From Fodinibius sp052060035 (lineage in GTDB: Bacteria > Bacteroidota > Rhodothermia > Balneolales > Balneolaceae), in contig NZ_JBPOEA010000013.1 of the NCBI RefSeq assembly GCF_052060035.1, forward strand, positions 1 through 64,000: a DNA stretch of 64,000 bases, read 5' to 3'. Below, piece by piece: positions 37,653-47,395 of this stretch (position 1 is its first letter; each line of letters opens with the position of its first letter). The notes under the pieces are model-generated. The model ran no database searches. It was not told the origin of the DNA and worked only from the letters and a program-made list of their open reading frames with translations. A program made the position numbers and the translations under genes.

Positions 37653-37678
37653 TATAATTTCAATTTCATCTTTGCGAT

Positions 37679-38569
37679 ATGGCTGAGGAGTATCCAAAAG
37701 TAAAAGTACTGGCAGCCCTGTTGGCCGGACTAACTGCTTTTGGATTTGCGCCTATCCTGGTACGCTTTGCCTCCGATACCTCTCCCTTGGTGTTGGTGGT
37801 TTACCGCACCGTTTTTGCGGCCGTTATGTTATTTCCCTTTTGGATTTGGCTACGAAGCAGCGAGCAGCGAACGGGAAAAGGCAAAGAGCGGTTGTGGATA
37901 GCGTTATCGGGAGTATGCTTGGGACTGCACTTTACCTTTTGGATTTCCTCTCTTTATTATACCTCTGTTGCTTCAGCCTCGGTACTGGTAACCATCCACC
38001 CCATTATTATGATTTTGGTTGAACGACTGTGGTTCAAGCGGAGCTTTGCAACATCCACTTGGATTGGGGTACTGTTGGCCTTCTCTGGATCAGTTTTACT
38101 GGGGATTTCTGACAGCCAGATAGAGCAGGATTTTGCTGATCCGCTGTTTGGTAACTTTTTGGCGTTGATGGCTGCCATTATTTTTGTGGTGTATCTTCTC
38201 ATTGGCCAAAAAATTCGAAAGAAACGAGCGTGGATTGATTACGTTTTTCCCGTGTATTTTTATGCCGCCGCGGCCTGTGTATTAATGGCAGTGCTGCTTG
38301 GTAAAAACTTGCTCAATATTTCTACAATAGGAGTTTGGGCGGGAGCCGGCTTGGCCTTTGGTCCGCAGATATTAGGCCATGGGTCTATGAATTATGCGGT
38401 AAAGTACGTTTCACCCACATTGTTGTCGACACTCATTTTGGTAGAGCCACTGTTAGCATCAGTGTTGGCTTTTTTCCTATTTGCCGAGTTACCTCCGATT
38501 GCTTCTATGTTATCAATGGGAATCATTTTGGTGGGGGTCGGTTTAACATGGCGCAGATCAGCTAAATAA
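37679..38569 (+). CDS. EamA (DMT superfamily) transporter
   Basis: 296 residues, ten membrane helices in two EamA repeats (about 10-140, 155-290), with TAFGFAPILVRFASD and LILVEPLLASVLAFFLF motifs. It follows DUF4293 by 26 bases on the same strand and probably shares its mRNA. The substrate is not known. Confidence 0.88.
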   Translation: MAEEYPKVKVLAALLAGLTAFGFAPILVRFASDTSPLVLVVYRTVFAAVMLFPFWIWLRSSEQRTGKGKERLWIALSGVCLGLHFTFWISSLYYTSVASASVLVTIHPIIMILVERLWFKRSFATSTWIGVLLAFSGSVLLGISDSQIEQDFADPLFGNFLALMAAIIFVVYLLIGQKIRKKRAWIDYVFPVYFYAAAACVLMAVLLGKNLLNISTIGVWAGAGLAFGPQILGHGSMNYAVKYVSPTLLSTLILVEPLLASVLAFFLFAELPPIASMLSMGIILVGVGLTWRRSAK

Positions 38570-38679
38570 ATTGCCTGTTAAGAGTTGTAAAGAGTGACGG
38601 TATCGCATGATTATAGTATTTAGGTTTCCGTTTTTCGTTTCTATAATCGGTTGAATTTAGAATTCAGAAATAGATTTCA

Positions 38680-41103
38680 ATGACATTAAGGTATTGGATA
38701 CTACTTTCAGTCAGCTTGTTACTTTTTACGGTTGATCTGTCAGCTCAGACGGTTCGTGTGGTAGATGGGGATTCACGCCGGCCAATTTTCAACGTTTATA
38801 TCTTTAATAACGAGCGTAACAAAATGGTGTCAACCAATGATGAGGGGGTTGCTCAGATTGATAAATTTTCTGCTGGGGACACACTGAACTTTCAGCATCC
38901 GTCTTATCAAAAGTTGTCCATTACTTTTCAGGAGGTAAAAGAGCAGGACTTTCTTGTACAACTAAAAGGGCGACCGGTTTTAATGGACGATATTTATGTG
39001 TCAGCCAGTAAGCGGGCTGAGGACCGCACAAAAATACCACAGCCTATAACCCGGATCGATGAAGAGCAGGTTGCTTTTAATAATCCCCAGACCTCTGCCG
39101 ATATCTTAAAATATTCTGGACAAGTATTTGTCCAGAAAAGTCAGCTGGGCGGTGGAAGTCCTATGATGCGGGGTTTTGCCGCCAACTCAGTTCTATTGGC
39201 TGTAGATGGCATTCGAATGAATAATGCAATTTTCCGGAGTGGAAACCTGCAGAATGTTATTTCAATAGATCCCAATGCCATTGAAAATACGGAGGTGTTG
39301 TTTGGGCCTGGTTCGATTATTTATGGAAGTGATGCCTTGGGTGGAGTGATGAACTTTCAAACGCGATCTCCGAAACTTTCTTTTGTTGAGCAGGATACCC
39401 GCACAGATATCAATGTTATGAGCCGTTTTAGCTCTGCAAATAACGAAGGGACGATTCATGCCGATGTATCCGTTGGATTTGAAAAATGGGCAAACACAAC
39501 AAGTTTTACGTATAGTAGTTTTGATGATCTGCGATCCGGCGGTGATTTTTACGATGAGTTCCCAAATTTTGGTAAGCGGAAAGAGTATGTGGTACGGCGC
39601 GATGGTTTTGATGCGGTGGTGCCCAATGAGGATGTAACGCTGCAGCGTTTTTCGGGCTATGAACAGCTAAATCTAATGCAGAAAATCCGGTTTAAGCCCA
39701 CATCTGATTGGGATATGGAGTATGGGTTTCACTTGGGGACTACTACAGATATTCCCCGATATGACCGGCTAATTCAGCGCGAAAATGGCGATTCAGGTCC
39801 ATTGGTGAATGCGGAATGGTATTATGGTCCACAGATATGGATGATGAATACGCTGAAAGTCGATTATTTTAACGGGACAAGTTGGTTTGACAATCTGACG
39901 ACTACACTCTCTCATCAGTGGTTTCAGGAAAGCCGAAATGACCGGGATTTCCAGGATGATTGGCTCCGAAATCGTGAAGAGAATGTAAATGTTTATATCG
40001 CTCAGTTCGATTTTGATAAGCATTTTAATGATAACAAAGCACTATATTATGGCCTTGAGGGTATCCATAATTATGTGGGATCTAATGCGAAATCCACCAA
40101 TATAGCCACGCAAAATGTGCGTCAGGTGGCTACCCGGTATCCTGATCGGGGAAGTGATTACTCACAGTTGGCAGCTTATGCGAAATATGAGCAGGATATC
40201 ACTCCTAATCTGACAGCAATTTTAGGGTCGCGGTACAGTCATGTACTGCTGGATGCTGAGTTCAGTAATACCTTTTATGATTTCGACTTTCAAAAGATCT
40301 CGCTGAATACGGGGGCATTAAGTGGAAATATTGGCTTTACTTATCGTCCGGCTTATCAGCTACAATTTAATGTGAATGGTTCTACCGGTTTTCGGGCTCC
40401 CAATGTTGATGATGTTGCCAAGGTCTTTGACTCTGAACCCGGTAGCGTAGTTGTTCCCAATCCGGATTTGAGTTCAGAGTATACCTACAATCTGGATGTA
40501 GCAGTTATTAAAGGTTTTGGTGAAGGAATGCAATTTGAGATAAATGGTTTTTATACCTGGCTGAGAGATGCAATGGTGCGGCGCGATTTTGGAGACTCAT
40601 TTGGTCAGGATTCTATCATGTATGATGGTACCTCGAGTAATGTCGAAGCAGTTGTAAATGCAGGAAAAGCATATATTTATGGAGTTAAAGCGAAGCTTGA
40701 AACGAAAATAGGCACTGATTTTTCATTCAGTGCCCAAGGTACCTATACCGAGGGTAAAGATAAATCAAATGATGAGCCCTTGCGGCACGTAGCTCCACTA
40801 TTTGGGATGACGTCTTTGACATATCAGCATGACCCAATAAAAGTTGAACTTTTTTCGGAATTTAATGCCAAAAAGCCTATTGAAGATTTTTCTCCTTCAG
40901 AACGTAATAAACGCCATATTTATACTCCTGAAGGAACACCGGCCTGGGCTACCCTAAACTTGAGAACATCGTATCAGCTTACTGAAGAAATAGCGATAAA
41001 TGTTAGTTTGGAAAATATTTTTGATAAACACTATCGTCCCTATTCGTCAGGTATAAGTGCGCCCGGAAGAAATTTTGTATTAGTCCTACGGGGTCAATTT
41101 TAG
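38680..41103 (+). CDS. TonB-dependent receptor with N-terminal carboxypeptidase-like domain
   Basis: 807 residues: a signal peptide (about 1-22, LSAQT), a CarboxypepD_reg-like domain (about 25-95), a plug (about 110-235) and a 22-strand barrel ending in FVLVLRGQF with terminal Phe. The plug sequence MMRGFAANSVLLAVDGIRMN resembles haem/iron-type receptors, but the ligand cannot be settled. No TonB or ABC partner adjoins. It would import a large substrate across the outer membrane using TonB energy. Confidence 0.92.
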   Translation: MTLRYWILLSVSLLLFTVDLSAQTVRVVDGDSRRPIFNVYIFNNERNKMVSTNDEGVAQIDKFSAGDTLNFQHPSYQKLSITFQEVKEQDFLVQLKGRPVLMDDIYVSASKRAEDRTKIPQPITRIDEEQVAFNNPQTSADILKYSGQVFVQKSQLGGGSPMMRGFAANSVLLAVDGIRMNNAIFRSGNLQNVISIDPNAIENTEVLFGPGSIIYGSDALGGVMNFQTRSPKLSFVEQDTRTDINVMSRFSSANNEGTIHADVSVGFEKWANTTSFTYSSFDDLRSGGDFYDEFPNFGKRKEYVVRRDGFDAVVPNEDVTLQRFSGYEQLNLMQKIRFKPTSDWDMEYGFHLGTTTDIPRYDRLIQRENGDSGPLVNAEWYYGPQIWMMNTLKVDYFNGTSWFDNLTTTLSHQWFQESRNDRDFQDDWLRNREENVNVYIAQFDFDKHFNDNKALYYGLEGIHNYVGSNAKSTNIATQNVRQVATRYPDRGSDYSQLAAYAKYEQDITPNLTAILGSRYSHVLLDAEFSNTFYDFDFQKISLNTGALSGNIGFTYRPAYQLQFNVNGSTGFRAPNVDDVAKVFDSEPGSVVVPNPDLSSEYTYNLDVAVIKGFGEGMQFEINGFYTWLRDAMVRRDFGDSFGQDSIMYDGTSSNVEAVVNAGKAYIYGVKAKLETKIGTDFSFSAQGTYTEGKDKSNDEPLRHVAPLFGMTSLTYQHDPIKVELFSEFNAKKPIEDFSPSERNKRHIYTPEGTPAWATLNLRTSYQLTEEIAINVSLENIFDKHYRPYSSGISAPGRNFVLVLRGQF

Positions 41104-41113
41104 CAAACGAAGT

Positions 41114-41144
41114 CGGTTATTTCTCTGTTAATAGCAAATAACCG
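41114..41144 (+). terminator. possible terminator after TonB receptor
   Basis: Arms CGGTTATTT (41114-41122) and AAATAACCG (41136-41144) pair perfectly with a 13-base loop, 11 bases after the stop. The tail is only weakly T-rich. Confidence 0.45.
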
Positions 41145-41295
41145 CTTGTTGCTAAAGATCAGTTAATGAACATTAGAAATTTCTTGTAATAACCGATTTT
41201 CCAAGAATTTTGGGTATTTTACATTAAACAAATAAAGATACGTTGGTAAGACATTTGCATATAAGATCCATCTGGCGCTAACCAATTGATACGTT

Positions 41296-42822
41296 ATGCA
41301 AAACAAGAAATATTATTTTCCGAAAATACGCTACATGCTTGTTGGCGCACTTTCGGTACTACTAATGAGCACGGGGTGTGTTAATACTGATGATATTGAT
41401 CAGTTCGTTGATGGCAGTGCTGCAGAAGGGTTGGATGTTTCGGTAACAGAGCCTATCGACCGGGATTATGCTGAGATAAAGCAGGATGGTACAATCAAAA
41501 TGATCACCCGTTACAGCTCAAACACCTATTTTCTGCATCAGGGTATTGAATGGGGATTTGAGTATGAGCTTGTACGAAAATTTGCCCGCGAACATGACCT
41601 TGCCTTAGAAGTTATTGTTATTGGTCCCAACGAAAATCCTTATGATTTACTCAATAGTGGAAAGGGAGATCTAATTGCGGCTAATTATACAGCAACCGAG
41701 GAGCGAAAAAAATACGTCAAATTTACGAGGCCCTATAATCTGGTTAATCAGGTATTGGTTTTTTCTGATGAGGTAGAAGATCCACCGAAAACGATAGAAG
41801 AAGTGGCAGAGCGTGACATACCGATTACGGTTCGCCGAAATAGTTCGTATTACTATCGTATTCAGAATCTGAAAGATCAGGGAACGAATTTAGAAACACA
41901 CGAAGTGCCCAATACCAAAGATACCGAGTCGCTTCTTTTTGAAATATCAAATAATACCCATCCTGCAACGGTTGCGGATGATAATATTTTCAATGCCTCC
42001 AATAAGTATATGCAGGGTTTGTTAAAGGGGCCGACTATTGCTGAAAATGATACCATCGCATGGGCAATTCGCAAAAATGCTACTGACCTTGAAACGGAGT
42101 TAAATCGTTTTCTGTATAAGCATTTTCGATTTGGGAAAGTAGGTGAATCACCTAAGAGGTCGACATTTTTAAATGTTTTGCGTAAGCGGTATTTCGAGTC
42201 AGGACAACAGATCGCGGAATATTATAATCCTGAGAGGTCAAGCAGAGGCTCCGGTGTGATTTCACCTTATGATGATCTGATTAAAGAGGTGGCAGATTCT
42301 GCTGAAGTTGATTGGCTATTAATTGCTTCCATAGCAGCGCAAGAAACAAAATTTAATCCTAATTCAAAGAGTTGGGCTGGGGCAGTGGGATTAATGCAGG
42401 TTATGCCTCGTTTTTCTAAAGTGCCGACAGAAAAACTTTATGATGCAGAAACAAATATCAAAGAGGGGGTTCGCATTATTAAGGAACACCTTGACCATTA
42501 TTCGTATATGGACAGCACCAATAAATGGTCTTTTGCGCTTGCTACATACAATGCTGGTCCGGGTCATATTGCAGATGCCCGCCGCCTGGCAGTTGATCAG
42601 AATAAAGATCCCAATAAATGGGAAAATGTGGAAGATGCCCTGCTCAAACTAATGCATAGAAAGTATTACAAGGATGCTCGCTATGGATTTTGTCGAGGAA
42701 TTGAAACGGTACGCTATGTTAAAGAGATTAAAAACCGATATAAAACCTATAAGAGTATATTGACGATGGCTGACCACAATAAAAAGGCGACGGGACCTGG
42801 TGTAATGGGACTGTTTAATTAA
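41296..42822 (+). CDS. MltF-like membrane-bound lytic transglycosylase
   Basis: 508 residues. A lipobox STGC follows the N-terminal hydrophobic stretch. A solute-binding-protein-like domain (about 55-290) precedes an SLT domain (about 325-480) with the catalytic Glu350 in AAQETKFNPN and the usual GAVGLMQVMP and YNAGPGH motifs. This is the two-domain layout of MltF, which cleaves peptidoglycan to 1,6-anhydro products at the outer membrane. Its last 8 bases overlap the end of the convergent PP2C gene. Confidence 0.92.
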   Translation: MQNKKYYFPKIRYMLVGALSVLLMSTGCVNTDDIDQFVDGSAAEGLDVSVTEPIDRDYAEIKQDGTIKMITRYSSNTYFLHQGIEWGFEYELVRKFAREHDLALEVIVIGPNENPYDLLNSGKGDLIAANYTATEERKKYVKFTRPYNLVNQVLVFSDEVEDPPKTIEEVAERDIPITVRRNSSYYYRIQNLKDQGTNLETHEVPNTKDTESLLFEISNNTHPATVADDNIFNASNKYMQGLLKGPTIAENDTIAWAIRKNATDLETELNRFLYKHFRFGKVGESPKRSTFLNVLRKRYFESGQQIAEYYNPERSSRGSGVISPYDDLIKEVADSAEVDWLLIASIAAQETKFNPNSKSWAGAVGLMQVMPRFSKVPTEKLYDAETNIKEGVRIIKEHLDHYSYMDSTNKWSFALATYNAGPGHIADARRLAVDQNKDPNKWENVEDALLKLMHRKYYKDARYGFCRGIETVRYVKEIKNRYKTYKSILTMADHNKKATGPGVMGLFN

Positions 42823-44548
42823 CCTTGATGACAATAATGGTTACATCATCATGCTGAATATCTTTCGAGAAACTTTTAACGTCTTTGATTATTGCATTTT
42901 GAATCTCTTGGGAGGATAACTCTCGATGTTTCTTGATACACTTGAATAATCTCTCTTCCCCATATTCTTCCGTTCCGTCTTCATTTTTGGCTTCCGTTAC
43001 CCCATCGGTATAAAAAACCAAGACATCCTGTTTTGAAAGCGTAATGGTTTGCTCTTGATAGGGGGTCATCGTGGACATAGCGCCTAAAATTAGTCCGCCC
43101 TCCGAGAGTTCCTCCACTTTATTATTATCAGATCTCAGCAAAATGGGAGGGTTATGTCCGGCATTAACAAATTGGAATTGATGGTTTTTTGGGTTAAAAA
43201 TGCCCCAGAAGAACGTAATAAACTTATCACTGGGTGTGTTTTGGTAGATGATATCGTTGATTTGTCCGGTAGCTGCACTCAGCGAAATATCAACCGGTAG
43301 TAGCACGTGCAACATTGCCTGCAGGTTGGCCATAAGTAAGGCGGCGGGCATACCTTTACCGGTTACATCACCAATAGCAAAAAGCAACCTGTTTTCGGGT
43401 GCTTCTAAAATATCGTAGTAATCCCCACCCACCTGATATGAAGAGATGTTACTGGCAGTGATATCGAGCTCTGTACTTCGCGGAATAGGATCCGGAAGCA
43501 GCCCTTTTTGAATACTTTTAGCAATATTGAGCTCCTCTTCCATGCGCTCTTTTTCGATACGTTCCTCCAGCAGATACGTTTTTTGGATGGAAAGAACAGC
43601 AAGATTCCCAAGCGATTGCAGAAAATTATAATCGGAACTACTATATTCTTCCTCATTTGCTCTTGCACCAACCCCAACGAGTGCTACCCGTTCACTTTGA
43701 AATTGAAGTCCGATAAGGGCCTTAATCTCATTGTCTGCTAAAAATGGAATTTCTTGTTCCAGAGATTCATCAACTACGGTAAGGTCGTCATCCAACGAAA
43801 ATAACTTATCAATAGCATCATCCGAAAGCTTACTGTTGATGCCGCTGGTAGCCATTACCTTACGCTCATTCTCGTGCTCAAGCACAAAAAAGAACTTGCG
43901 TATGAGCATCTGACCGAGCATGGCAAACTTAAAAATACGGATAATCTCATCGCGATCGACCAGGATGTTGAAATCTTTGCTGAGGTCAAAAAGCGTGTTA
44001 AGCTCATATACTTTTCGATCCAGCATTCGGTTGATGCGCCGCAGCTCGGTAAACATTCTGGAGTTAGCTATGGCTACCGAGGAGATGATGGTAAGGCTTT
44101 CTACAAACTCAACCTCGTGCTGGCTAAGTGGTTTTTTGTTGCCCTTGGAACCAAGGCATAAAAACCCGATGTGGTCGTTACTGGTCTGCAGATTAAAAAA
44201 TGTACAGTGTTTATCTTCTTCAATAAGATCAGGCATTTCAAAATCATCAACACCACACTGTACCACCGATTGTTCTTTTACTTCCTTATCCCAGTCAAAA
44301 GAGATTGTTTGTCCTTCTTTAGGACAGTTTCGTCCCTTTGATTTTGAAATGATATAATTATCAGTTCCTGGTTGATACAACAGAATCATACCTTTGCTAA
44401 CCATTAGTTTACCCATAGTAATTAGCAAAAGATTATTGAGAACAAAATCCATGTCTTGAGACTCAATAAGCATTCGCGAAGTCTCAAGTAGGGTTTTTAA
44501 CTCAAATCTGGAATGTCTTTCCTCGTGTTTGTTGGAAGAGGTGCTCAA
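42815..44548 (-). CDS. RsbU-like PP2C phosphatase with GAF-type sensor
   Basis: 577 residues. Two GAF-like regions fill the N-terminal 320 residues, joined by a coiled coil (about 170-200 and 325-345), and a SpoIIE-type PP2C domain follows (about 370-575) with GGDYYDI, GDVTGKGMPAALLMANLQ and FYTDGVTEA carrying the metal-binding aspartates. It should dephosphorylate the STAS protein encoded two genes upstream and so switch the module on. It starts 4 bases after the kinase gene. There is no membrane segment, so the sensor reads a cytosolic signal or partner. Confidence 0.92.
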   Translation of the reverse strand: MSTSSNKHEERHSRFELKTLLETSRMLIESQDMDFVLNNLLLITMGKLMVSKGMILLYQPGTDNYIISKSKGRNCPKEGQTISFDWDKEVKEQSVVQCGVDDFEMPDLIEEDKHCTFFNLQTSNDHIGFLCLGSKGNKKPLSQHEVEFVESLTIISSVAIANSRMFTELRRINRMLDRKVYELNTLFDLSKDFNILVDRDEIIRIFKFAMLGQMLIRKFFFVLEHENERKVMATSGINSKLSDDAIDKLFSLDDDLTVVDESLEQEIPFLADNEIKALIGLQFQSERVALVGVGARANEEEYSSSDYNFLQSLGNLAVLSIQKTYLLEERIEKERMEEELNIAKSIQKGLLPDPIPRSTELDITASNISSYQVGGDYYDILEAPENRLLFAIGDVTGKGMPAALLMANLQAMLHVLLPVDISLSAATGQINDIIYQNTPSDKFITFFWGIFNPKNHQFQFVNAGHNPPILLRSDNNKVEELSEGGLILGAMSTMTPYQEQTITLSKQDVLVFYTDGVTEAKNEDGTEEYGEERLFKCIKKHRELSSQEIQNAIIKDVKSFSKDIQHDDVTIIVIKVN

Positions 44549-44552
44549 GTTT

Positions 44553-44975
44553 TTATTTATTTTTGGTCATCCTGATTTCGTTCACCGTACCTTCAGTATG
44601 GTATTCCACATCGTCCATAAGCTTTCTAATAAGATAAACTCCAACACCACCACGCTTTTTCTCTTTTATTTTTTGTCGCACATCGGGTTTTGAATATTTG
44701 CTGGGATCAAAGGCATCGCCGGTATCCAGTAAAGAAATCCAAAAAATATTTCCGTTGTATCCAAGCTCAATATCTACCGTCTTTTTATCATCGTGCTTAT
44801 AGGCGTGCTTGATAATGTTGGTATAGGCTTCGTCAACAGCAAGGCGTATATCGGCCACTTCTTGTTTGTTGAACCCAAACTCCTTGGCGTGTTTTGCGAC
44901 AAAATTCCGCACCTCAGCCAAGTGTTCGGTAGAAGCCTGTACAGAAATACTATATGTGGTAGTAGGTTTTGCCAA
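44553..44975 (-). CDS. RsbW-like anti-sigma/serine kinase (HATPase)
   Basis: 140 residues of a GHKL ATPase fold with the N-box DEAYTNIIKHAY, the G1 box DTGDAFDP and a glycine-rich lid RGGVGVYLIRKLMD. Such kinases phosphorylate the STAS partner and, when free, bind a target such as a sigma factor. It lies between the STAS gene (5-base gap) and the phosphatase gene. No sigma gene lies within reach, so its target is unknown. Confidence 0.93.
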   Translation of the reverse strand: MAKPTTTYSISVQASTEHLAEVRNFVAKHAKEFGFNKQEVADIRLAVDEAYTNIIKHAYKHDDKKTVDIELGYNGNIFWISLLDTGDAFDPSKYSKPDVRQKIKEKKRGGVGVYLIRKLMDDVEYHTEGTVNEIRMTKNK

Positions 44976-44980
44976 GGTAA

Positions 44981-45343
44981 TTATGATTCAGCTTCGTCGG
45001 TTTCAAACTTTTCAATAGCATCAGATTCGTCTTCCACTATGTCGTAGAGCGAAGGGAATCCCAGCAGGTCAAACACGTTATAAACCTTGGAATTCATGTT
45101 CGTTAGCTTTATATCGCCTCCCAAGGAACGAACATCTTCGATATATGCCATAAATACTCCCAGGCCTGCACTGGCAATGTAATCCAACTCATCGCAATTG
45201 ACGATTATCTGGTGCTTATCCTGATCTATTAACTTCTTGAGCGAATCCTCTAATTGTGAGGCCGTATGAGCATCCAGTTCACCGCAAAGCTCCAACACAT
45301 CATAGGACTGAACTTCTCTGTGATTAATTTTAAAATTTTTCAT
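44981..45343 (-). CDS. STAS-domain anti-anti-sigma factor
   Basis: 120 residues, RsbV/SpoIIAA type. The phospho-acceptor is probably Ser58 in DYIASAGLGVF. When unphosphorylated it should bind the kinase encoded next and free that kinase's target. The C-terminal tail is unusually acidic (VEDESDAIEKFETDEAES). It is the first gene of the operon STAS-kinase-phosphatase. Confidence 0.92.
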   Translation of the reverse strand: MKNFKINHREVQSYDVLELCGELDAHTASQLEDSLKKLIDQDKHQIIVNCDELDYIASAGLGVFMAYIEDVRSLGGDIKLTNMNSKVYNVFDLLGFPSLYDIVEDESDAIEKFETDEAES

Positions 45344-45674
45344 TACTGCGGATTTGTTGTTAGAAACTATTCCCTAAAAGAATGAATGAACGACTAAACA
45401 TAAAAAATTTTATAAACATGGTACGCAAAATTGAGTAAAGGCCTAAATTTATCTGGAATGGTTTAATCCGGTATTGAACATAACTTTAGGCTTACGGAAA
45501 GAAGGGGAAAATGATTCAAAAAATAAGGCCTCACGAGTATCAGTCGTGAGGCCCTGACTATTCATCAAGAGAGACGCTACTTGAGCGCACTTCAATATAC
45601 ATTAATTTCAATGGTTTCTACAAATTTTTTGCTAAAAAAATATTATTGCTACCCTTTAAAAATACCCCAAAGCC
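45344..45674. other. intergenic region upstream of the partner-switching operon
   Basis: 331 bases between the STAS start and the hydrolase stop, both on the minus strand. It is AT-rich and contains the hydrolase terminator at 45527-45553. I see no gene in it and no clear promoter box. Confidence 0.7.
45527..45553 (-). terminator. terminator of the hydrolase gene
   Basis: Arms GGCCTCACGA and TCGTGAGGCC (10 bp perfect, 7-base loop) with an A-rich left flank (AAAAAATAA), which is a U-run on the minus strand. Confidence 0.85.
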
Positions 45675-46601
45675 TCATTTTATGCTATTTAAATGGGAGC
45701 CAACGTTTTTCAGAAATTTATTAGTGTTATCGATAACATTATTGGCAGACTTTGAGACGAGTGAACTACAGATGACGTGGCTGTTAGCCTCGGGGAAGTT
45801 TGAGATACTTAGTGATTCTGTGCGAGTACCTAAGTTTTGGATCATTTTTTTTATGGCAGAAACAGAAACGACGGTATCCTGCTCCTTCTTATTTTTATAA
45901 TAATAACCCACAAAAGTGGGATGAGTTATCCCCTTAAAAAGCTCAGGAGTCATATTATGTTCAACAAACGCTCCCAGCTCCAAGGCACCTGCAAGGGCAT
46001 AACGTTTATCCCAAATTTTGTCCTCAGCAAAAGTAGTATTTTTTGTTGTGATGAGGTGTTTTTGGCCGGGGATAATTTGTAAAGCTTTGCGGCTTAGCTT
46101 ATTCGTCAACAGTTTTGCACTTATCCCATAAAAATCGATTAATGGTGAGTATAAAATGAGGGATGAGATATCTTCTTTATACTCGGCTTTAGATGCCAGG
46201 TAAAGAGATAGGGAGCCGCCGGTAGATGTGCCCATTAAAATAACTTTCTTTCCAATCCGCTTGCCGATTTCCAAAGCAAAGCGAGCCGAATGGAGCATTT
46301 TTTCTTCTGTCAAATTCAACAGGGGATACTCGCTTTTGATCCCGTGCTCTTCGATCCGACTTAAAAAAAGATTATACCCAAACTTTTTAGCTACTGTTTT
46401 ATGAACGGGATTCCCTTCGGGGTGAGACGCACGAAATCCGTGGAGGTAGACTATCGCATATTCGGACTGCTGTGGTTCGGGTGTTTGCCATATTATCTGT
46501 GCCTTTGTGCCTTCCTTCAAATCAAACTGTGATTCTCGATTTTCCAGATAGCTATCTAATTGGCGAAGATCTGTAGGAATCTCAGAAATGCTATTTACCA
46601 T
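45675..46601 (-). CDS. alpha/beta hydrolase
   Basis: 308 residues without a signal peptide. The oxyanion segment VYLHGFRASHPEG and the nucleophile elbow GTSTGGSL (Ser) are typical of serine alpha/beta hydrolases; a late Asp and the His near AHVIC-type sequence (NSHVI) would complete the triad. The substrate cannot be told; the layout resembles small carboxylesterase/lipase proteins. It stands alone between two terminators. Confidence 0.85.
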   Translation of the reverse strand: MVNSISEIPTDLRQLDSYLENRESQFDLKEGTKAQIIWQTPEPQQSEYAIVYLHGFRASHPEGNPVHKTVAKKFGYNLFLSRIEEHGIKSEYPLLNLTEEKMLHSARFALEIGKRIGKKVILMGTSTGGSLSLYLASKAEYKEDISSLILYSPLIDFYGISAKLLTNKLSRKALQIIPGQKHLITTKNTTFAEDKIWDKRYALAGALELGAFVEHNMTPELFKGITHPTFVGYYYKNKKEQDTVVSVSAIKKMIQNLGTRTESLSISNFPEANSHVICSSLVSKSANNVIDNTNKFLKNVGSHLNSIK

Positions 46602-46645
46602 CGATGCATTAGATTAGTTTGTCATTTAATCAGCGTTAAAATAAA

Positions 46646-46675
46646 AAAGCACCGTAGATTTAACCACGGTGCTTT
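46646..46675 (-). terminator. terminator of the SPOR lipoprotein gene
   Basis: Arms AAAGCACCGT and ACGGTGCTTT (10 bp perfect) with a poly-A left flank, 24 bases after the stop on the minus strand. Confidence 0.88.
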
Positions 46676-46698
46676 AATCAACAGTATAAAGAATTCGA

Positions 46699-47232
46699 TT
46701 ATTCTTCCGTTTTCATCGTATCTGCTTCAGCAGCATTAGGTTCCTGCATATCCATCGTCATTGAAATCCAAGATTTTGCATTATGGTTACGCATCAGCTT
46801 ATCCTGCAACTTTTGGGCCATTTCTTTAGTAGCAACGTGTCCCAATCGCACTCGGAACCAAACATCGCCTGTTTCTTCATTTCCCATTTTAACGACATAA
46901 GCATTTTCATAGCCTCGGTCCACCCACTTCTGTATCTGAGCTTCCGCTTTTTCTTCCGAACGCCAAGCTTCTACCTGAACTGCAAAGGCACCATTGCTGT
47001 CATATTCAATTCTATTTCGCTCACGTTCTCTTTTGGCAGCCTCAATACTATCTTGACGAGCTTGCTCAATGCTATCTTGGCGTTGCTGTTCAAGACGCTG
47101 CTGTTTAACTCGTTCCAACGAATCCTGACGGGCCTGCTCTCTCTGTTGAATCTCTTCTTCACTCGGTCCGCAGGCCTGTAGCATACTGATTGCCATCGCC
47201 GAAGTTATAAGAAAAATAACTGCTCGTTTCAT
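46699..47232 (-). CDS. SPOR-domain lipoprotein
   Basis: 177 residues. The signal ends LQACGPSEEE with Cys as lipid anchor. A charged coiled coil (about 28-75, rich in Gln, Glu, Arg and repeated RQDS heptads) leads to a C-terminal SPOR domain (about 80-160), which binds denuded glycan strands at the division site. It is probably an outer-membrane lipoprotein acting in septal peptidoglycan. It stands alone. Confidence 0.88.
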   Translation of the reverse strand: MKRAVIFLITSAMAISMLQACGPSEEEIQQREQARQDSLERVKQQRLEQQRQDSIEQARQDSIEAAKRERERNRIEYDSNGAFAVQVEAWRSEEKAEAQIQKWVDRGYENAYVVKMGNEETGDVWFRVRLGHVATKEMAQKLQDKLMRNHNAKSWISMTMDMQEPNAAEADTMKTEE

Positions 47233-47315
47233 AAGCTTAGTGTTGTTAATGTATTGGGATGAATTGTTTTAACCTTACTATCTTAATTTTACTTAAAAAA
47301 AGGAATGGTACAAAA

Positions 47316-47350
47316 CTAATTAAATAAAAAAGATCATTTTATTTAATTAG
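47316..47350. repeat. AT-only 14-bp inverted repeat upstream of iron ABC promoter
   Basis: CTAATTAAATAAAA (47316-47329) and its exact reverse complement (47337-47350) flank a 7-base loop. It lies between the SPOR gene and the ABC promoter. A further perfect repeat ATCCTT-CAA-AAGGAT lies at 47362-47376. Confidence 0.75.
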
Positions 47351-47395
47351 GCTACTATTTGATCCTTCAAAAGGATAAAAATTCGGGGCAAACGG

